Positions 1 to 6,137 of a stretch of DNA of 6,785 nucleotides are shown here, one piece after another. This stretch comes from Clostridia bacterium (GTDB lineage Bacteria; Bacillota; Clostridia; Oscillospirales; CAG-272): positions 1-6,785 of the forward strand of contig CAAGKS010000070.1 of assembly GCA_900770605.1 (NCBI GenBank). The letters are read 5' to 3'. Position 1 is the stretch's first letter, and each line of letters begins with the position of its first letter. A program made the position numbers and the translations under genes. The notes beneath the pieces were generated by a model. It ran no database searches and was not told the DNA's origin. It saw only the letters and a program-made list of their open reading frames with translations.

Positions 1-1193
1 AAGTCTCCGGGGGTTGCGCTTACAAATACCACTTGATTTAGCTTCGACTCAAACTCCTCAAAGAAAAGCGGTCTGTTATCGTAAGCTGAGGGCAGACGGA
101 AGCCGTATTCTATAAGATTAGTCTTTCTCGCGGAATCTCCACCGCTCATACCTCTTACCTGAGGAATAGTCACGTGAGACTCATCGATAAACATCACGAA
201 ATCGTCAGGCATATAATCAAGTAACGTATATGGCGTCGAGCCCTCAGGTCTGCCCGAAAGTACTCGCGAGTAGTTCTCAACTCCCGAGCAGAAGCCAACC
301 TCTCTGAGCATTTCGAGGTCATACTTAACTCTTTCCTCAATACGCTGCGCTTCTATGAGCTTACCCTCCGCAAGAAAATGATCTCGTCTTTCGATCATTT
401 CAAGCATTATCTCATTGAGCGCCTTTTCCTTTTTATCGTCAGACACCGCATAGTGCGTTGCAGGATAGATAGGAGCGTATACAAGCTCCTTGAGCACCTC
501 ACCCGTAACAATATTTATCTCGGAGAGCCTGTCTATCTCATCGCCGAAAAATTCAACGCGTATCGCCTTACTCTGCATATTAGCAGGAACTATATCAACC
601 GTATCTCCCTGCACTCTGAACTTATCTCTCTCAAGCGCAAGATCGTTTCTGTCATAACTGATCTTCACAAGCGCGCGGATAAGATCGTCACGGCTCATTT
701 CCATTCCGGGACGAAGCGCCATAACCAAGCTCTTATATTCCTGCGGATCACCAAGAGAGTAAATGCAGGATACGCTGGCAACAATAATAACGTCGCGGCG
801 TTCAAAAAGCGCCGATGTCGCGCTATGACGAAGCATATCGATCTCCTCGTTTATCATAGCGTCCTTTTCTATATACATATCCTTACCCGGAATATATGCC
901 TCAGGCTGATAGTAGTCATAATATGAAACAAAATATTCCACCGCATTCTCCGGGAAGAACTCACGGAACTCACTGCAAAGCTGCGCCGCAAGAGTTTTAT
1001 TGTGAGCGAGAATCAAGGTGGGGCGATTTACGCGCTCAATAATATTTGCCATTGTGAAGGTCTTACCTGAGCCCGTTACACCAAGCAAGGTCTGCTCCGT
1101 ATAGCCCTTGTTTATACCGTCAACCAGCTTTTCGATCGCTTCGGGCTGATCTCCCGTTGGCTTATAGTCCGAATGTAAAACAAACTTATCCAC
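1..1193 (-). CDS. uvrB: UvrABC excinuclease subunit B, N-terminal 397 codons (runs off left edge)
   Basis: UvrB is the damage-verifying, ATP-dependent helicase-like subunit of cytoplasmic nucleotide excision repair. It is loaded by UvrA and recruits UvrC for incision. Reading from the start codon, I see the Walker A motif GVTGSGKT at residues 38-45. The beta-hairpin that clamps DNA follows, with YYDYYQPEAY at 91-100 and EKDAMINEEIDMLR at 109-122. The inter-domain region comes next, then the DESH helicase box at 337-340 and the start of the second helicase half (RPLFFEEFE, VVFVSATPGD). Full UvrB is about 660 residues, so roughly the last 40% is missing, including the UvrC-interacting UVR domain; it should continue left of the window. 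The start is GTG at 1193-1191, giving MDKFVLHSDYKP, which matches the usual UvrB N-terminus. An AAGGAG Shine-Dalgarno lies 8-9 bases upstream. The gene is divergent from dinB and shares its 152-base upstream region. All key motifs seen are intact, and the identification is secure. Confidence 0.97.
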   Translation of the reverse strand, partial: MDKFVLHSDYKPTGDQPEAIEKLVDGINKGYTEQTLLGVTGSGKTFTMANIIERVNRPTLILAHNKTLAAQLCSEFREFFPENAVEYFVSYYDYYQPEAYIPGKDMYIEKDAMINEEIDMLRHSATSALFERRDVIIVASVSCIYSLGDPQEYKSLVMALRPGMEMSRDDLIRALVKISYDRNDLALERDKFRVQGDTVDIVPANMQSKAIRVEFFGDEIDRLSEINIVTGEVLKELVYAPIYPATHYAVSDDKKEKALNEIMLEMIERRDHFLAEGKLIEAQRIEERVKYDLEMLREVGFCSGVENYSRVLSGRPEGSTPYTLLDYMPDDFVMFIDESHVTIPQVRGMSGGDSARKTNLIEYGFRLPSAYDNRPLFFEEFESKLNQVVFVSATPGD

Positions 1194-1228
1194 TATTCTC
1201 ACTCCTTTCCAAAAGAAAAAACTTGTTC

Positions 1229-1257
1229 ATTATATTATATCACAAATACTGTGAAAA
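1229..1257 (-). promoter_or_regulatory. uvrB promoter (extended -10, two overlapping TATAAT boxes)
   Basis: Read on the minus strand, TGATATAAT (1242-1234) is an extended -10 element with a perfect TATAAT. A second TATAAT (1234-1229) overlaps it by one base. Seventeen bases upstream of the second box is TTTTCA (1257-1252), a 4/6 match to the -35 consensus. For the first box the -35 position holds only TTTATT, so its activity would rest on the TG extension. The start of transcription would fall around 1220-1228, giving a leader of about 30 bases before the GTG. Confidence 0.7.
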
Positions 1258-1280
1258 ATAAAGTACTTGGATATATTTTG

Positions 1281-1309
1281 TTGACTTTCCTCTCAAAAAA
1301 TAGTATAAT
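1281..1309 (+). promoter_or_regulatory. dinB promoter (TTGACT-17-TATAAT)
   Basis: TTGACT at 1281-1286 matches the -35 consensus at 5 of 6 bases. A perfect TATAAT lies at 1304-1309 after an optimal 17-base spacer. Transcription should start near 1316, giving a leader of about 30 bases that contains GGAG at 1331-1334. This is a near-consensus housekeeping (sigma-A) promoter. I see no inverted GAAC...GTTC operator over it, so SOS control by a standard Firmicute LexA is not evident. Confidence 0.8.
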
Positions 1310-1345
1310 CAAATAAATAAACAAATCCGTGGAGTACAGTAAGAT

Positions 1346-2572
1346 ATGGGAAGAATAATCATTCATTCTGATCTGAATAATTTTTTCGCATCGGTTGAAT
1401 GCCTGAAAAAGCCTTGGCTCAAGGACGTGCCTATGGCGGTTGCAGGTGACGTTCAACAGCGCCACGGCATAATTCTCGCCAAAAATATACACGCCGCAAG
1501 ATTCGGCGTCAAAACGGCTGAACCGATCTGGGCGGCGATGCAGAAATGTCCGGGACTTATAACAGTACCGCCAAGCCACGACGATTATATAGTTGTATCT
1601 CAGCAGGTCAGAAAAATATACGAGTCATATTGCGAGCGCGTTGAGTCATTTGGAATTGATGAATGCTGGCTCGATATCTCGCAAATCGCAAAAAGCTTTG
1701 AGCAAGGCGTTCGGATAGCTGACGAAATAAGAGAGAGGATATTTAACGAGATTCACATCACGGCATCTTGCGGAGTATCGTTCAACAAAACCTTTGCAAA
1801 GCTTGGCTCAGACCTCAAAAAGCCAAATGCAACCAGCGTTATCACCGATACCGATTTCAAACAAAAGGTTTGGAGTCTGCCAGCGGAGAGCTTATTGTTC
1901 GTAGGAAAATCAACCAAGGCCGAGCTTGACAGGCTCAATATATCCACGATCGGTCAAATAGCCTCCTCAAATCCCAAAACACTTGAATTCGTACTTGGAA
2001 AAAACGGAAAGGATCTGTGGGAAGCGGCTAACGGAATAGATAATTCCCCCGTGACCACAAGTGATTTCAGAAGCACTATCAAATCCGTCGGAAACAGTAC
2101 CACCACCCCCTATGACTTAACAACGGAAGAAGACGTGCGCATCGTATTGCTCTCGCTTTGCGACAGCGTATCCGCAAGACTTCGCAAATTGGGACTTGTG
2201 TGCGACACGATCCAGCTCCATATCAGAGACGCCAACCTCAACACATTTGAGCGTCAGCAAAAGCTGCCGTCCCCTAACCGAACGAGCGCTTCGCTATTCA
2301 AGACCGCGTTCGCGCTCTATATGAATAACCATATGATAGACACGCCTACACGATCTATCGGAATACGCGCACTCAACCTATCGTGTGACAATACCGAGCA
2401 GATCGCTCTGAATAAGCTCGGCAACGTTCACAAGCAGGAGGAGCTTGGTAGCATCTCGGATCAGATACGAAAGCAATTCGGTCATTCCGCGCTTGTACGC
2501 GGAGTTATGCTTTCAAATAACGATCTCGCGCAAAGCAATATAGAAGAAGAAAATGCAGCGTTTACAAAATAA
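1346..2572 (+). CDS. dinB: Y-family translesion DNA polymerase, DinB/Pol IV type
   Basis: This is a low-fidelity cytoplasmic polymerase that copies past damaged template bases; its length (408 residues) is usual for the family. Palm/finger domain: HSDLNNFFASVE at 7-18 carries catalytic Asp9 and a probable steric-gate Phe14, and SFGIDECWLD at 101-110 carries Asp105 and Glu106, completing the three-metal-ligand set. SCGVSFNKTFAKLGSDLKKP at 141-160 is the conserved DNA-contacting segment. The thumb has a helix-hairpin-helix region at about 183-232 (FVGKSTKAELDRL). The little-finger domain starts near 245 (KSVGNSTTTPYDL). The usual C-terminal sliding-clamp motif of the QLSLF type is not clear; EQIALN at 351-356 sits where it would be expected but lacks the aromatic end. 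The start is ATG with GGAG 11 bases upstream, a slightly long spacing. It is divergent from uvrB and convergent with dxs, and is apparently monocistronic. Family assignment is firm; the choice among DinB subfamilies is less so. Confidence 0.95.
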   Translation: MGRIIIHSDLNNFFASVECLKKPWLKDVPMAVAGDVQQRHGIILAKNIHAARFGVKTAEPIWAAMQKCPGLITVPPSHDDYIVVSQQVRKIYESYCERVESFGIDECWLDISQIAKSFEQGVRIADEIRERIFNEIHITASCGVSFNKTFAKLGSDLKKPNATSVITDTDFKQKVWSLPAESLLFVGKSTKAELDRLNISTIGQIASSNPKTLEFVLGKNGKDLWEAANGIDNSPVTTSDFRSTIKSVGNSTTTPYDLTTEEDVRIVLLSLCDSVSARLRKLGLVCDTIQLHIRDANLNTFERQQKLPSPNRTSASLFKTAFALYMNNHMIDTPTRSIGIRALNLSCDNTEQIALNKLGNVHKQEELGSISDQIRKQFGHSALVRGVMLSNNDLAQSNIEEENAAFTK

Positions 2573-2606
2573 AAGATACCCGACAATGTCGGGTATCTTT
2601 TATTTT
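2566..2606. terminator. Bidirectional rho-independent terminator between dinB and dxs
   Basis: This is a perfect palindrome with 20-base arms (2566-2585 and 2587-2606) around a single central A. The GC-rich core GATACCCGACA pairs with TGTCGGGTATC. It is flanked by A-rich sequence on the left and T-rich sequence on the right, so it works as an intrinsic terminator read from either side. The left arm contains the dinB stop codon (2570-2572), and the right arm ends two bases before the dxs stop codon. One structure therefore closes both convergent genes. Confidence 0.92.
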
Positions 2607-2607
2607 A

Positions 2608-4551
2608 TCATTTGAGCATACGCTCGATCTCATTCAAAACGCTTTCACTGTCAACGCCAGCCGTTTTATAGATATGCTCGCCCGCAGGACGATTATCTAC
2701 AAAGCTATCGTTTACAGCCATAACGGAATAACGGCATTTATCAAAAGCGTTGCGCTCAATAAGCTTCTCGCAAAGGTTAACGCCCATTCCACCTGAACGT
2801 ATCTCTTCTTCAAGGAAGACCACCGCTTTTGTAGTGGCAGGTATCATACTCGATACCCTTTTCGCCGCGGCGTCATACGGCTTCAATGCTTCAAGAAGTA
2901 TCACACCAACCGCAATTCCCTTTTCCCTTGCCGCCTCTGCCGCCTTTACTGCCTCGCATACGATCCTACCGTGTGTAACGATAACAGCGTCAACGTTATC
3001 CTCGGAAGAAAAGTCCGACTTTGCGCCAAGCGGCAATATTCCGTTACCATAAAAGCGATCGGAAATAGCGCTGTTCTCATATCCGTTAGGATATCTTATA
3101 GCGCAAGGACAATCAGAATTCAACGCCTCCTTGATACACTCAACAAGCGCATCGTTAGTGATAGGAGTAAATATCTTTACGTTCGGTATCTCAGACAAAA
3201 ACGAAACGTCAAATATTCCGTGATGAGTAGCTCCGTCAGCCGCGTTAAGCCCTGCTCTGTCTATGCACATTATCACAGGAAGATTTTGAAGCGCGATATC
3301 GTGCGCGATATTGTCAAAGCCTCTTTGTAAAAAGGTAGAATATATCGCAACGAATGGGCGCATACCGTTCGCCGCAAGTCCTGCGGCAAAGGTGAGCGCG
3401 TGCTCCTCTGCTATACCAACGTCAAAGAAACGATCGGGGAAAGTCTCCCTGAATGAATTAAGACCTGTGCCATCACACATTGCCGCGGTGATCGCGCAAA
3501 TTCGCGGATCACCCTCAGCCAAGCTCGTGAGCGCTTGTCCCATAGCGTTGGAAAAAGAAACGCTACCGCTTGTGGCCTGCGCACACGGAGAAACACCGTG
3601 ATAAAAGTCAGGCGCAGTCTCAGCAGGAGAATATCCCTTGCCCTTCACTGTTTTTAAATGAACGATAACACTTTCATTAAGCGCCTTGGCTTGAAGCAAC
3701 AATCCCTCAACCTGCGCATAATCATTTCCATCTATAGGTCCAAGATATTTCAGACCCATATTTTCGAAATAGTTAGAAGCATACAAAGCGCTTTTCGCCG
3801 CTCTTTTTATCTTGGTCATAAGGCGGTATATAGGTTTTCCGACAAGGGGGATCTTGTTAAGAATATTCCCTGTTGTCCTTTTGGTTTTAAAATATCCGGG
3901 CTTTGTTCTGAGCTTTGAAAGGCTTGTCGCAAATCTACCGATATTTTTGGAGATCGACATCTCGTTCTCATTAAGAATAATAATGAGATTAAGATCCTTA
4001 CGGCAATTGTTGAGCGCCTCGTGTATCATTCCGCCCGTATAAGCGCCATCGCCTACTACAACAACAGTATAAGCATCGCTTCCCTTGAGCTTATCGGAAA
4101 TAGCAAAGCCCAAGCCCGCAGACAATGAAGTGGAGCTGTGTCCCGCTCCAAAGCAATCGTGCTCGCTCTCTCCGCGCTTTGTAAATCCGCTGATACCACC
4201 GGACTTGCGCAGAGTTTCCATTTGCGCGTATCTTCCCGTTAAAAACTTATGAACGTAGCTCTGATGTCCAACGTCAAAAATAACGTGATCCTTAGGTGAA
4301 TCGAATACGCGATGGATAGCCATTGTCGCCTCAACAATACCAAGATTGGAGGCAAGATGTCCACCCGTTTGCGAAACGATACGCACGAGCTCGCTTCGTA
4401 TCTCCTGTGCAACCGCATCCATCTCGTCCGCGGGAATATTTTTAAGATCACTCGGCGAATTTATTTTATTCAGATATTTTATATTCTCGTTATTCATTTC
4501 AAAAAACCTCACGGATGTGAATTGGCAAACGCAGTACAAAACTTTTTTCAT
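2608..4551 (-). CDS. dxs: 1-deoxy-D-xylulose-5-phosphate synthase
   Basis: DXS is a thiamine-diphosphate enzyme that condenses pyruvate with glyceraldehyde-3-phosphate. This is the entry step of the MEP route to isoprenoids and also feeds thiamine and pyridoxal synthesis in many bacteria. Numbering from the outer start (647 residues), HLASNLG at 65-71 and DVGHQSYVHK at 93-102 carry the active-site histidines. GDGAYTGG at 167-174, with NN at 181-182 and LNENEMSIS at 193-201, forms the ThDP/metal motif. The pyrimidine-domain Glu is in GIAEEHALTFAAG (379-391), followed by DRAGLNAADGATHHGIFD (431-448). A transketolase C-terminal domain fills the rest. Family similarity begins near residue 26 (YLNKINSPSDL). 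The inner ATG at 4497 (629 residues, GAGG 9 bases upstream) therefore fits the usual length better. The outer ATG at 4551 also has GGAG 7 bases upstream and is kept as the longest supported form. Own promoter and terminator make it a single-gene unit. The function is secure; only the start is open. Confidence 0.96.
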   Translation of the reverse strand: MKKVLYCVCQFTSVRFFEMNNENIKYLNKINSPSDLKNIPADEMDAVAQEIRSELVRIVSQTGGHLASNLGIVEATMAIHRVFDSPKDHVIFDVGHQSYVHKFLTGRYAQMETLRKSGGISGFTKRGESEHDCFGAGHSSTSLSAGLGFAISDKLKGSDAYTVVVVGDGAYTGGMIHEALNNCRKDLNLIIILNENEMSISKNIGRFATSLSKLRTKPGYFKTKRTTGNILNKIPLVGKPIYRLMTKIKRAAKSALYASNYFENMGLKYLGPIDGNDYAQVEGLLLQAKALNESVIVHLKTVKGKGYSPAETAPDFYHGVSPCAQATSGSVSFSNAMGQALTSLAEGDPRICAITAAMCDGTGLNSFRETFPDRFFDVGIAEEHALTFAAGLAANGMRPFVAIYSTFLQRGFDNIAHDIALQNLPVIMCIDRAGLNAADGATHHGIFDVSFLSEIPNVKIFTPITNDALVECIKEALNSDCPCAIRYPNGYENSAISDRFYGNGILPLGAKSDFSSEDNVDAVIVTHGRIVCEAVKAAEAAREKGIAVGVILLEALKPYDAAAKRVSSMIPATTKAVVFLEEEIRSGGMGVNLCEKLIERNAFDKCRYSVMAVNDSFVDNRPAGEHIYKTAGVDSESVLNEIERMLK

Positions 4552-4605
4552 ACCCGTTCTCCGAAAAAAGTCAATTTCAAATCCAATATATAACCATTAT
4601 TATAT

Positions 4606-4634
4606 ATTATATCATACCTTTTATAAAAAGTAAA
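4606..4634 (-). promoter_or_regulatory. dxs promoter (TTTACT-17-TATAAT, extended -10)
   Basis: On the minus strand, TTTACT (4634-4629) is followed after 17 bases by TATAAT (4611-4606), preceded by TGA to give an extended -10. The TGATATAATATA core is identical to that of the uvrB promoter, which suggests a common housekeeping pattern in this genome. Transcription should begin near 4599. That gives a leader of about 48 bases to the outer dxs start or about 100 to the inner one. The -35 box begins only two bases after the hairpin of the upstream terminator. Confidence 0.72.
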
Positions 4635-4636
4635 TA

Positions 4637-4661
4637 GGACGGCTTGAATTTCAAGCCGTCC
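4637..4661 (-). terminator. Rho-independent terminator after the catalase fragment
   Basis: A hairpin with perfect 12-base arms, GGACGGCTTGAA (4637-4648) and its complement (4650-4661), surrounds one central base. Read on the minus strand it is followed by TATTTACTTTTTAT, an adequate T-rich tail. It lies 20 bases past the catalase stop codon and would end its transcription. The tail runs directly into the dxs promoter, so it also insulates dxs. Confidence 0.88.
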
Positions 4662-4681
4662 CAGCTTATTTTATTGCTTGA

Positions 4682-5122
4682 TTATTTGCAGTTTTTCATT
4701 CTTCCGCAGCCCTTGTCAAAAGACGGGTTACAAGCGTAAAAATTCTTGGAGTCAAGATGATCCTGAGCGATTCTTATGCAATCTCCAAATCTCTGGTAAT
4801 GCACTATCTCGCGCTCACGTAAGAACTTTATGGGATCTCTTACGTCAGGATCGTCAACGAGCCTGAGAATATTGTCGTAGGTGGTTCTCGCCTTTTGCTC
4901 TGCCGCAAGGTCTTCGTTAAGGTCGGTGAGTATGTCGCCCTTAACACCTACGTATTTCATATCAAACGGAACGCCTGCCGCAGATACGGGATAGGCTCCC
5001 GTGGTATGATCTACGAAATAGGTAGCAAAAGGTGTACCCGCGATCTCATCAGGGCTGATATTGCGAGTGAGCTGATATATTATCGCAGATATCATTTCAA
5101 GATGCGCAAGCTCTTCTGTACG
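4682..5122 (-). pseudogene. cotJC: 3' part of a manganese catalase / CotJC-type spore coat gene, 5' end missing
   Basis: The family comprises di-manganese catalases and the related CotJC protein of the inner spore coat in Bacilli and Clostridia. About 147 codons remain. Visible ligand motifs are TEELAHLEM (ExxH, 5119-5093), DLAAEQKART (the Glu equivalent to Mn ligand 4) and EREIVHYQRF (the His equivalent to ligand 5). VDHTTGAYP and NPSFDKGCG match the usual C-terminal half and end. The family normally has about 60-65 more residues at the front, including the first Mn-binding Glu in a DGELAA-like motif; these are absent. The open frame continues only to a TTG at 5152 through GFLYFHHQR, which is unlike the expected GLLTDIG. 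The TTG has no Shine-Dalgarno site or promoter, only the tail of the upstream terminator. As it stands, the fragment should be neither expressed nor functional. It would be restored only if the adjacent phage excises and the 5' part survives at its other end. Family assignment is firm; cotJC versus a non-coat catalase is less certain. Confidence 0.85.
5111..5122. other. Probable prophage/host junction (att site) inside the catalase gene
   Basis: On the minus strand, protein similarity to manganese catalase switches on abruptly at Thr-Glu-Glu (codons at 5119-5111). The preceding 30 bases encode nothing catalase-like and follow directly on the endolysin terminator. The crossover must lie at or just before this point; the exact base and core length cannot be set from one end. 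No long direct repeat of this stretch occurs elsewhere in the window, as expected if the partner att site is at the far end of the phage. Confidence 0.6.
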
Positions 5123-5150
5123 TTGATGATGGAAATAAAGAAAGCCAAGC

Positions 5151-5183
5151 AAAATAAGGGTATCCGTAGGATACCCTTATTTT
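5151..5183 (-). terminator. Rho-independent terminator after the endolysin gene
   Basis: Perfect 15-base arms (5151-5165 and 5169-5183) enclose a GTA loop, with GGGTATCC paired to GGATACCC in the core. Read on the minus strand, the hairpin ends in CTTATTTTGCTTGG, so the T-run is formed partly by the arm itself. The arm begins inside the endolysin stop codon. It should stop lysis-operon transcription before the catalase fragment. Confidence 0.88.
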
Positions 5184-5848
5184 TATTCCTTTACGATGAA
5201 CGCATCGAAGCCTACAGCTTTAATTTTCTTCTGCATGGCAACGGCATTCTCTCGGACGAGGTAACAACCGACTTGTACCTTGTATCTTGTAGCCGTCTCG
5301 CTCTGATAGGCTACACCCAAGGTCTTTAAGATACCTTTTGCGATTGCTTCCCCTACCGATTTCCTTTTGTCCTCTGTGGATAGAATTTGAAGGTCTGAGG
5401 CATTATCAACGAAAGCACACTCAACGATAACCGCAGGACAAGATGTCTCACGAATGAAGCCGTAGTAATCCTTGCCGTTGGAATTCTTTCGGGTCTTAGC
5501 TCCTCTTGAGTTCTGCCCCACCTTCACGATCTCCGCAAGCACATTCTCCGCAAGGGTCTTTGACCTCCCTCCTCCGTAGTGGTAGAAAGCCTCTGCTCCG
5601 TCCCCACCACCTGCGTTGTTATGGATGCTCACCGCAAGATCGGGACAGTAGGCATTACACTCCTTTATCTCATCGCTCAATGGGTCATTCTCATCTTTTG
5701 TACGGCTCATTTTCACCTCTATGCCGTGTCTCACAAGCACATCTCTGCAAGCGAGAGCAATAGATAGGTTCAAGTCTTTTTCTTTGGTATTGTTCGCAAC
5801 AGCACCGGGATCGCTCCCCCCGTGACCTGCAGATATGAATACCTTCAT
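5183..5848 (-). CDS. Phage endolysin: N-acetylmuramoyl-L-alanine amidase (Amidase_3) with short SPOR-like tail
   Basis: This predicted zinc amidase cuts the bond between N-acetylmuramic acid and L-alanine of the peptide stem, lysing the cell once the holin opens the membrane. The Amidase_3 domain spans about 1-177: SAGHGG (His9), Glu23 in KEKDLN, SIHNN (His76) as zinc ligands, and VECAF (Glu143) as the catalytic acid. There is no signal peptide, as expected for holin-dependent export. A linker leads to residues 188-221, RYKVQVGCYLVRENA...KAVGFDAFIVKE. This looks like a single beta-alpha-beta half of a SPOR domain, which binds glycan strands; a full SPOR domain is about twice as long. The ATG directly follows the holin TAA, with an AAGGGGG Shine-Dalgarno inside the end of the holin gene, so the two are probably translationally coupled. 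A host sporulation or cell-division amidase (CwlC-like) is the alternative; the adjoining holin argues for phage. Confidence 0.92.
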   Translation of the reverse strand: MKVFISAGHGGSDPGAVANNTKEKDLNLSIALACRDVLVRHGIEVKMSRTKDENDPLSDEIKECNAYCPDLAVSIHNNAGGGDGAEAFYHYGGGRSKTLAENVLAEIVKVGQNSRGAKTRKNSNGKDYYGFIRETSCPAVIVECAFVDNASDLQILSTEDKRKSVGEAIAKGILKTLGVAYQSETATRYKVQVGCYLVRENAVAMQKKIKAVGFDAFIVKE

Positions 5849-6076
5849 TTACTCGCCCCCTTTGCTCTTATCAAGTATAGGCTGAACAACTCCGTTCCAA
5901 GAAGCTGACAAGCCTGCAGCTAATGCCCCCACGAGCAACCCACCGAACACACTCTGCACATCGTGAAGGTCAAACACATCGACACCCGACATCTGCGTAG
6001 AGAAAGTTGCCACAAGGTAGGCGATACCCGATTGCCAAAAGGTTTTCATTGCTCTTATCGCTACGTCCTTTGCCAT
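5849..6076 (-). CDS. Phage holin, small membrane protein (75 residues)
   Basis: The protein has two hydrophobic stretches, about 14-29 (TFWQSGIAYLVATFST) and 44-60 (FGGLLVGALAAGLSASW), joined by an acidic turn (GVDVFDLHD), and a charged C-terminal end (DKSKGGE). Size, topology and position just before an endolysin match small two-span holins; the style recalls the r1t-like group, though I cannot confirm the subfamily. Holins accumulate in the cell membrane and open it at a set time, giving the endolysin access to the wall. The start chosen is ATG at 6076, 8 bases after a perfect AGGAGG (6090-6085). An in-frame GTG three codons further up (6085) lies on the Shine-Dalgarno itself and is unlikely to be used. 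The stop codon abuts the endolysin start. Confidence 0.85.
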   Translation of the reverse strand: MAKDVAIRAMKTFWQSGIAYLVATFSTQMSGVDVFDLHDVQSVFGGLLVGALAAGLSASWNGVVQPILDKSKGGE

Positions 6077-6084
6077 AAAAACCA

Positions 6085-6090
6085 CCTCCT
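6085..6090 (-). promoter_or_regulatory. Holin ribosome binding site (AGGAGG), fixes the start
   Basis: A perfect AGGAGG on the minus strand sits 8 bases before ATG 6076. Its last base is the first base of the alternative GTG codon, which rules that GTG out as the practical start. A run of alternating A and T (about 6090-6101) precedes it. Confidence 0.85.
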
Positions 6091-6106
6091 ATATATATAT
6101 AAGAAG

Positions 6107-6130
6107 AGGACATCCCGTGTAGGATGTCCT
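6107..6130 (-). terminator. Stem-loop between membrane protein gene and holin (weak terminator or processing hairpin)
   Basis: AGGACATCC (6107-6115) and its complement GGATGTCCT (6122-6130) are separated by 6 bases. On the minus strand the tail is CTTCTTATATAT, a broken T-run, so termination would be partial. It begins 8 bases after the upstream gene's stop codon. It may lower readthrough into the holin or stabilise the upstream message. I see no convincing promoter between it and the holin. Confidence 0.55.
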
Positions 6131-6137
6131 TTTCATG

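Noticed and set aside
378..926. Plus-strand frame of 182 codons inside uvrB
   Set aside because: Antisense shadow of strongly conserved uvrB sequence; low-complexity, unfamily-like translation.
1241..1253. CACA-N5-TGTG as a LexA or other repressor site
   Set aside because: Arms of only four bases, expected by chance in AT-rich sequence; does not match the known Firmicute SOS box.
1235..1579. Minus-strand frame of 114 codons across the uvrB-dinB gap
   Set aside because: Runs antisense through the catalytic part of dinB and both promoters; no recognisable domain.
2750..4633. Several plus-strand frames of 76-119 codons opposite dxs
   Set aside because: They mirror conserved dxs codons on the other strand and have no family-like motifs.
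5123..5152. TTG at 5152 as a genuine start for a 156-residue catalase
   Set aside because: No Shine-Dalgarno; the codon lies in the tail of the endolysin terminator; the first ten residues do not match the family, and the product would lack a metal ligand.
4895..5329. Plus-strand frame of 144 codons spanning the phage junction
   Set aside because: Antisense to the catalase fragment and endolysin, crosses a terminator hairpin, and shows no motif.
6077..6085. GTG at 6085 as the holin start
   Set aside because: It overlaps the last base of the AGGAGG site that is perfectly placed for ATG 6076.
6090..6101. Alternating AT run as a -10 promoter for the holin
   Set aside because: Too close to the ribosome site for a normal leader, and no -35 match at the right distance.
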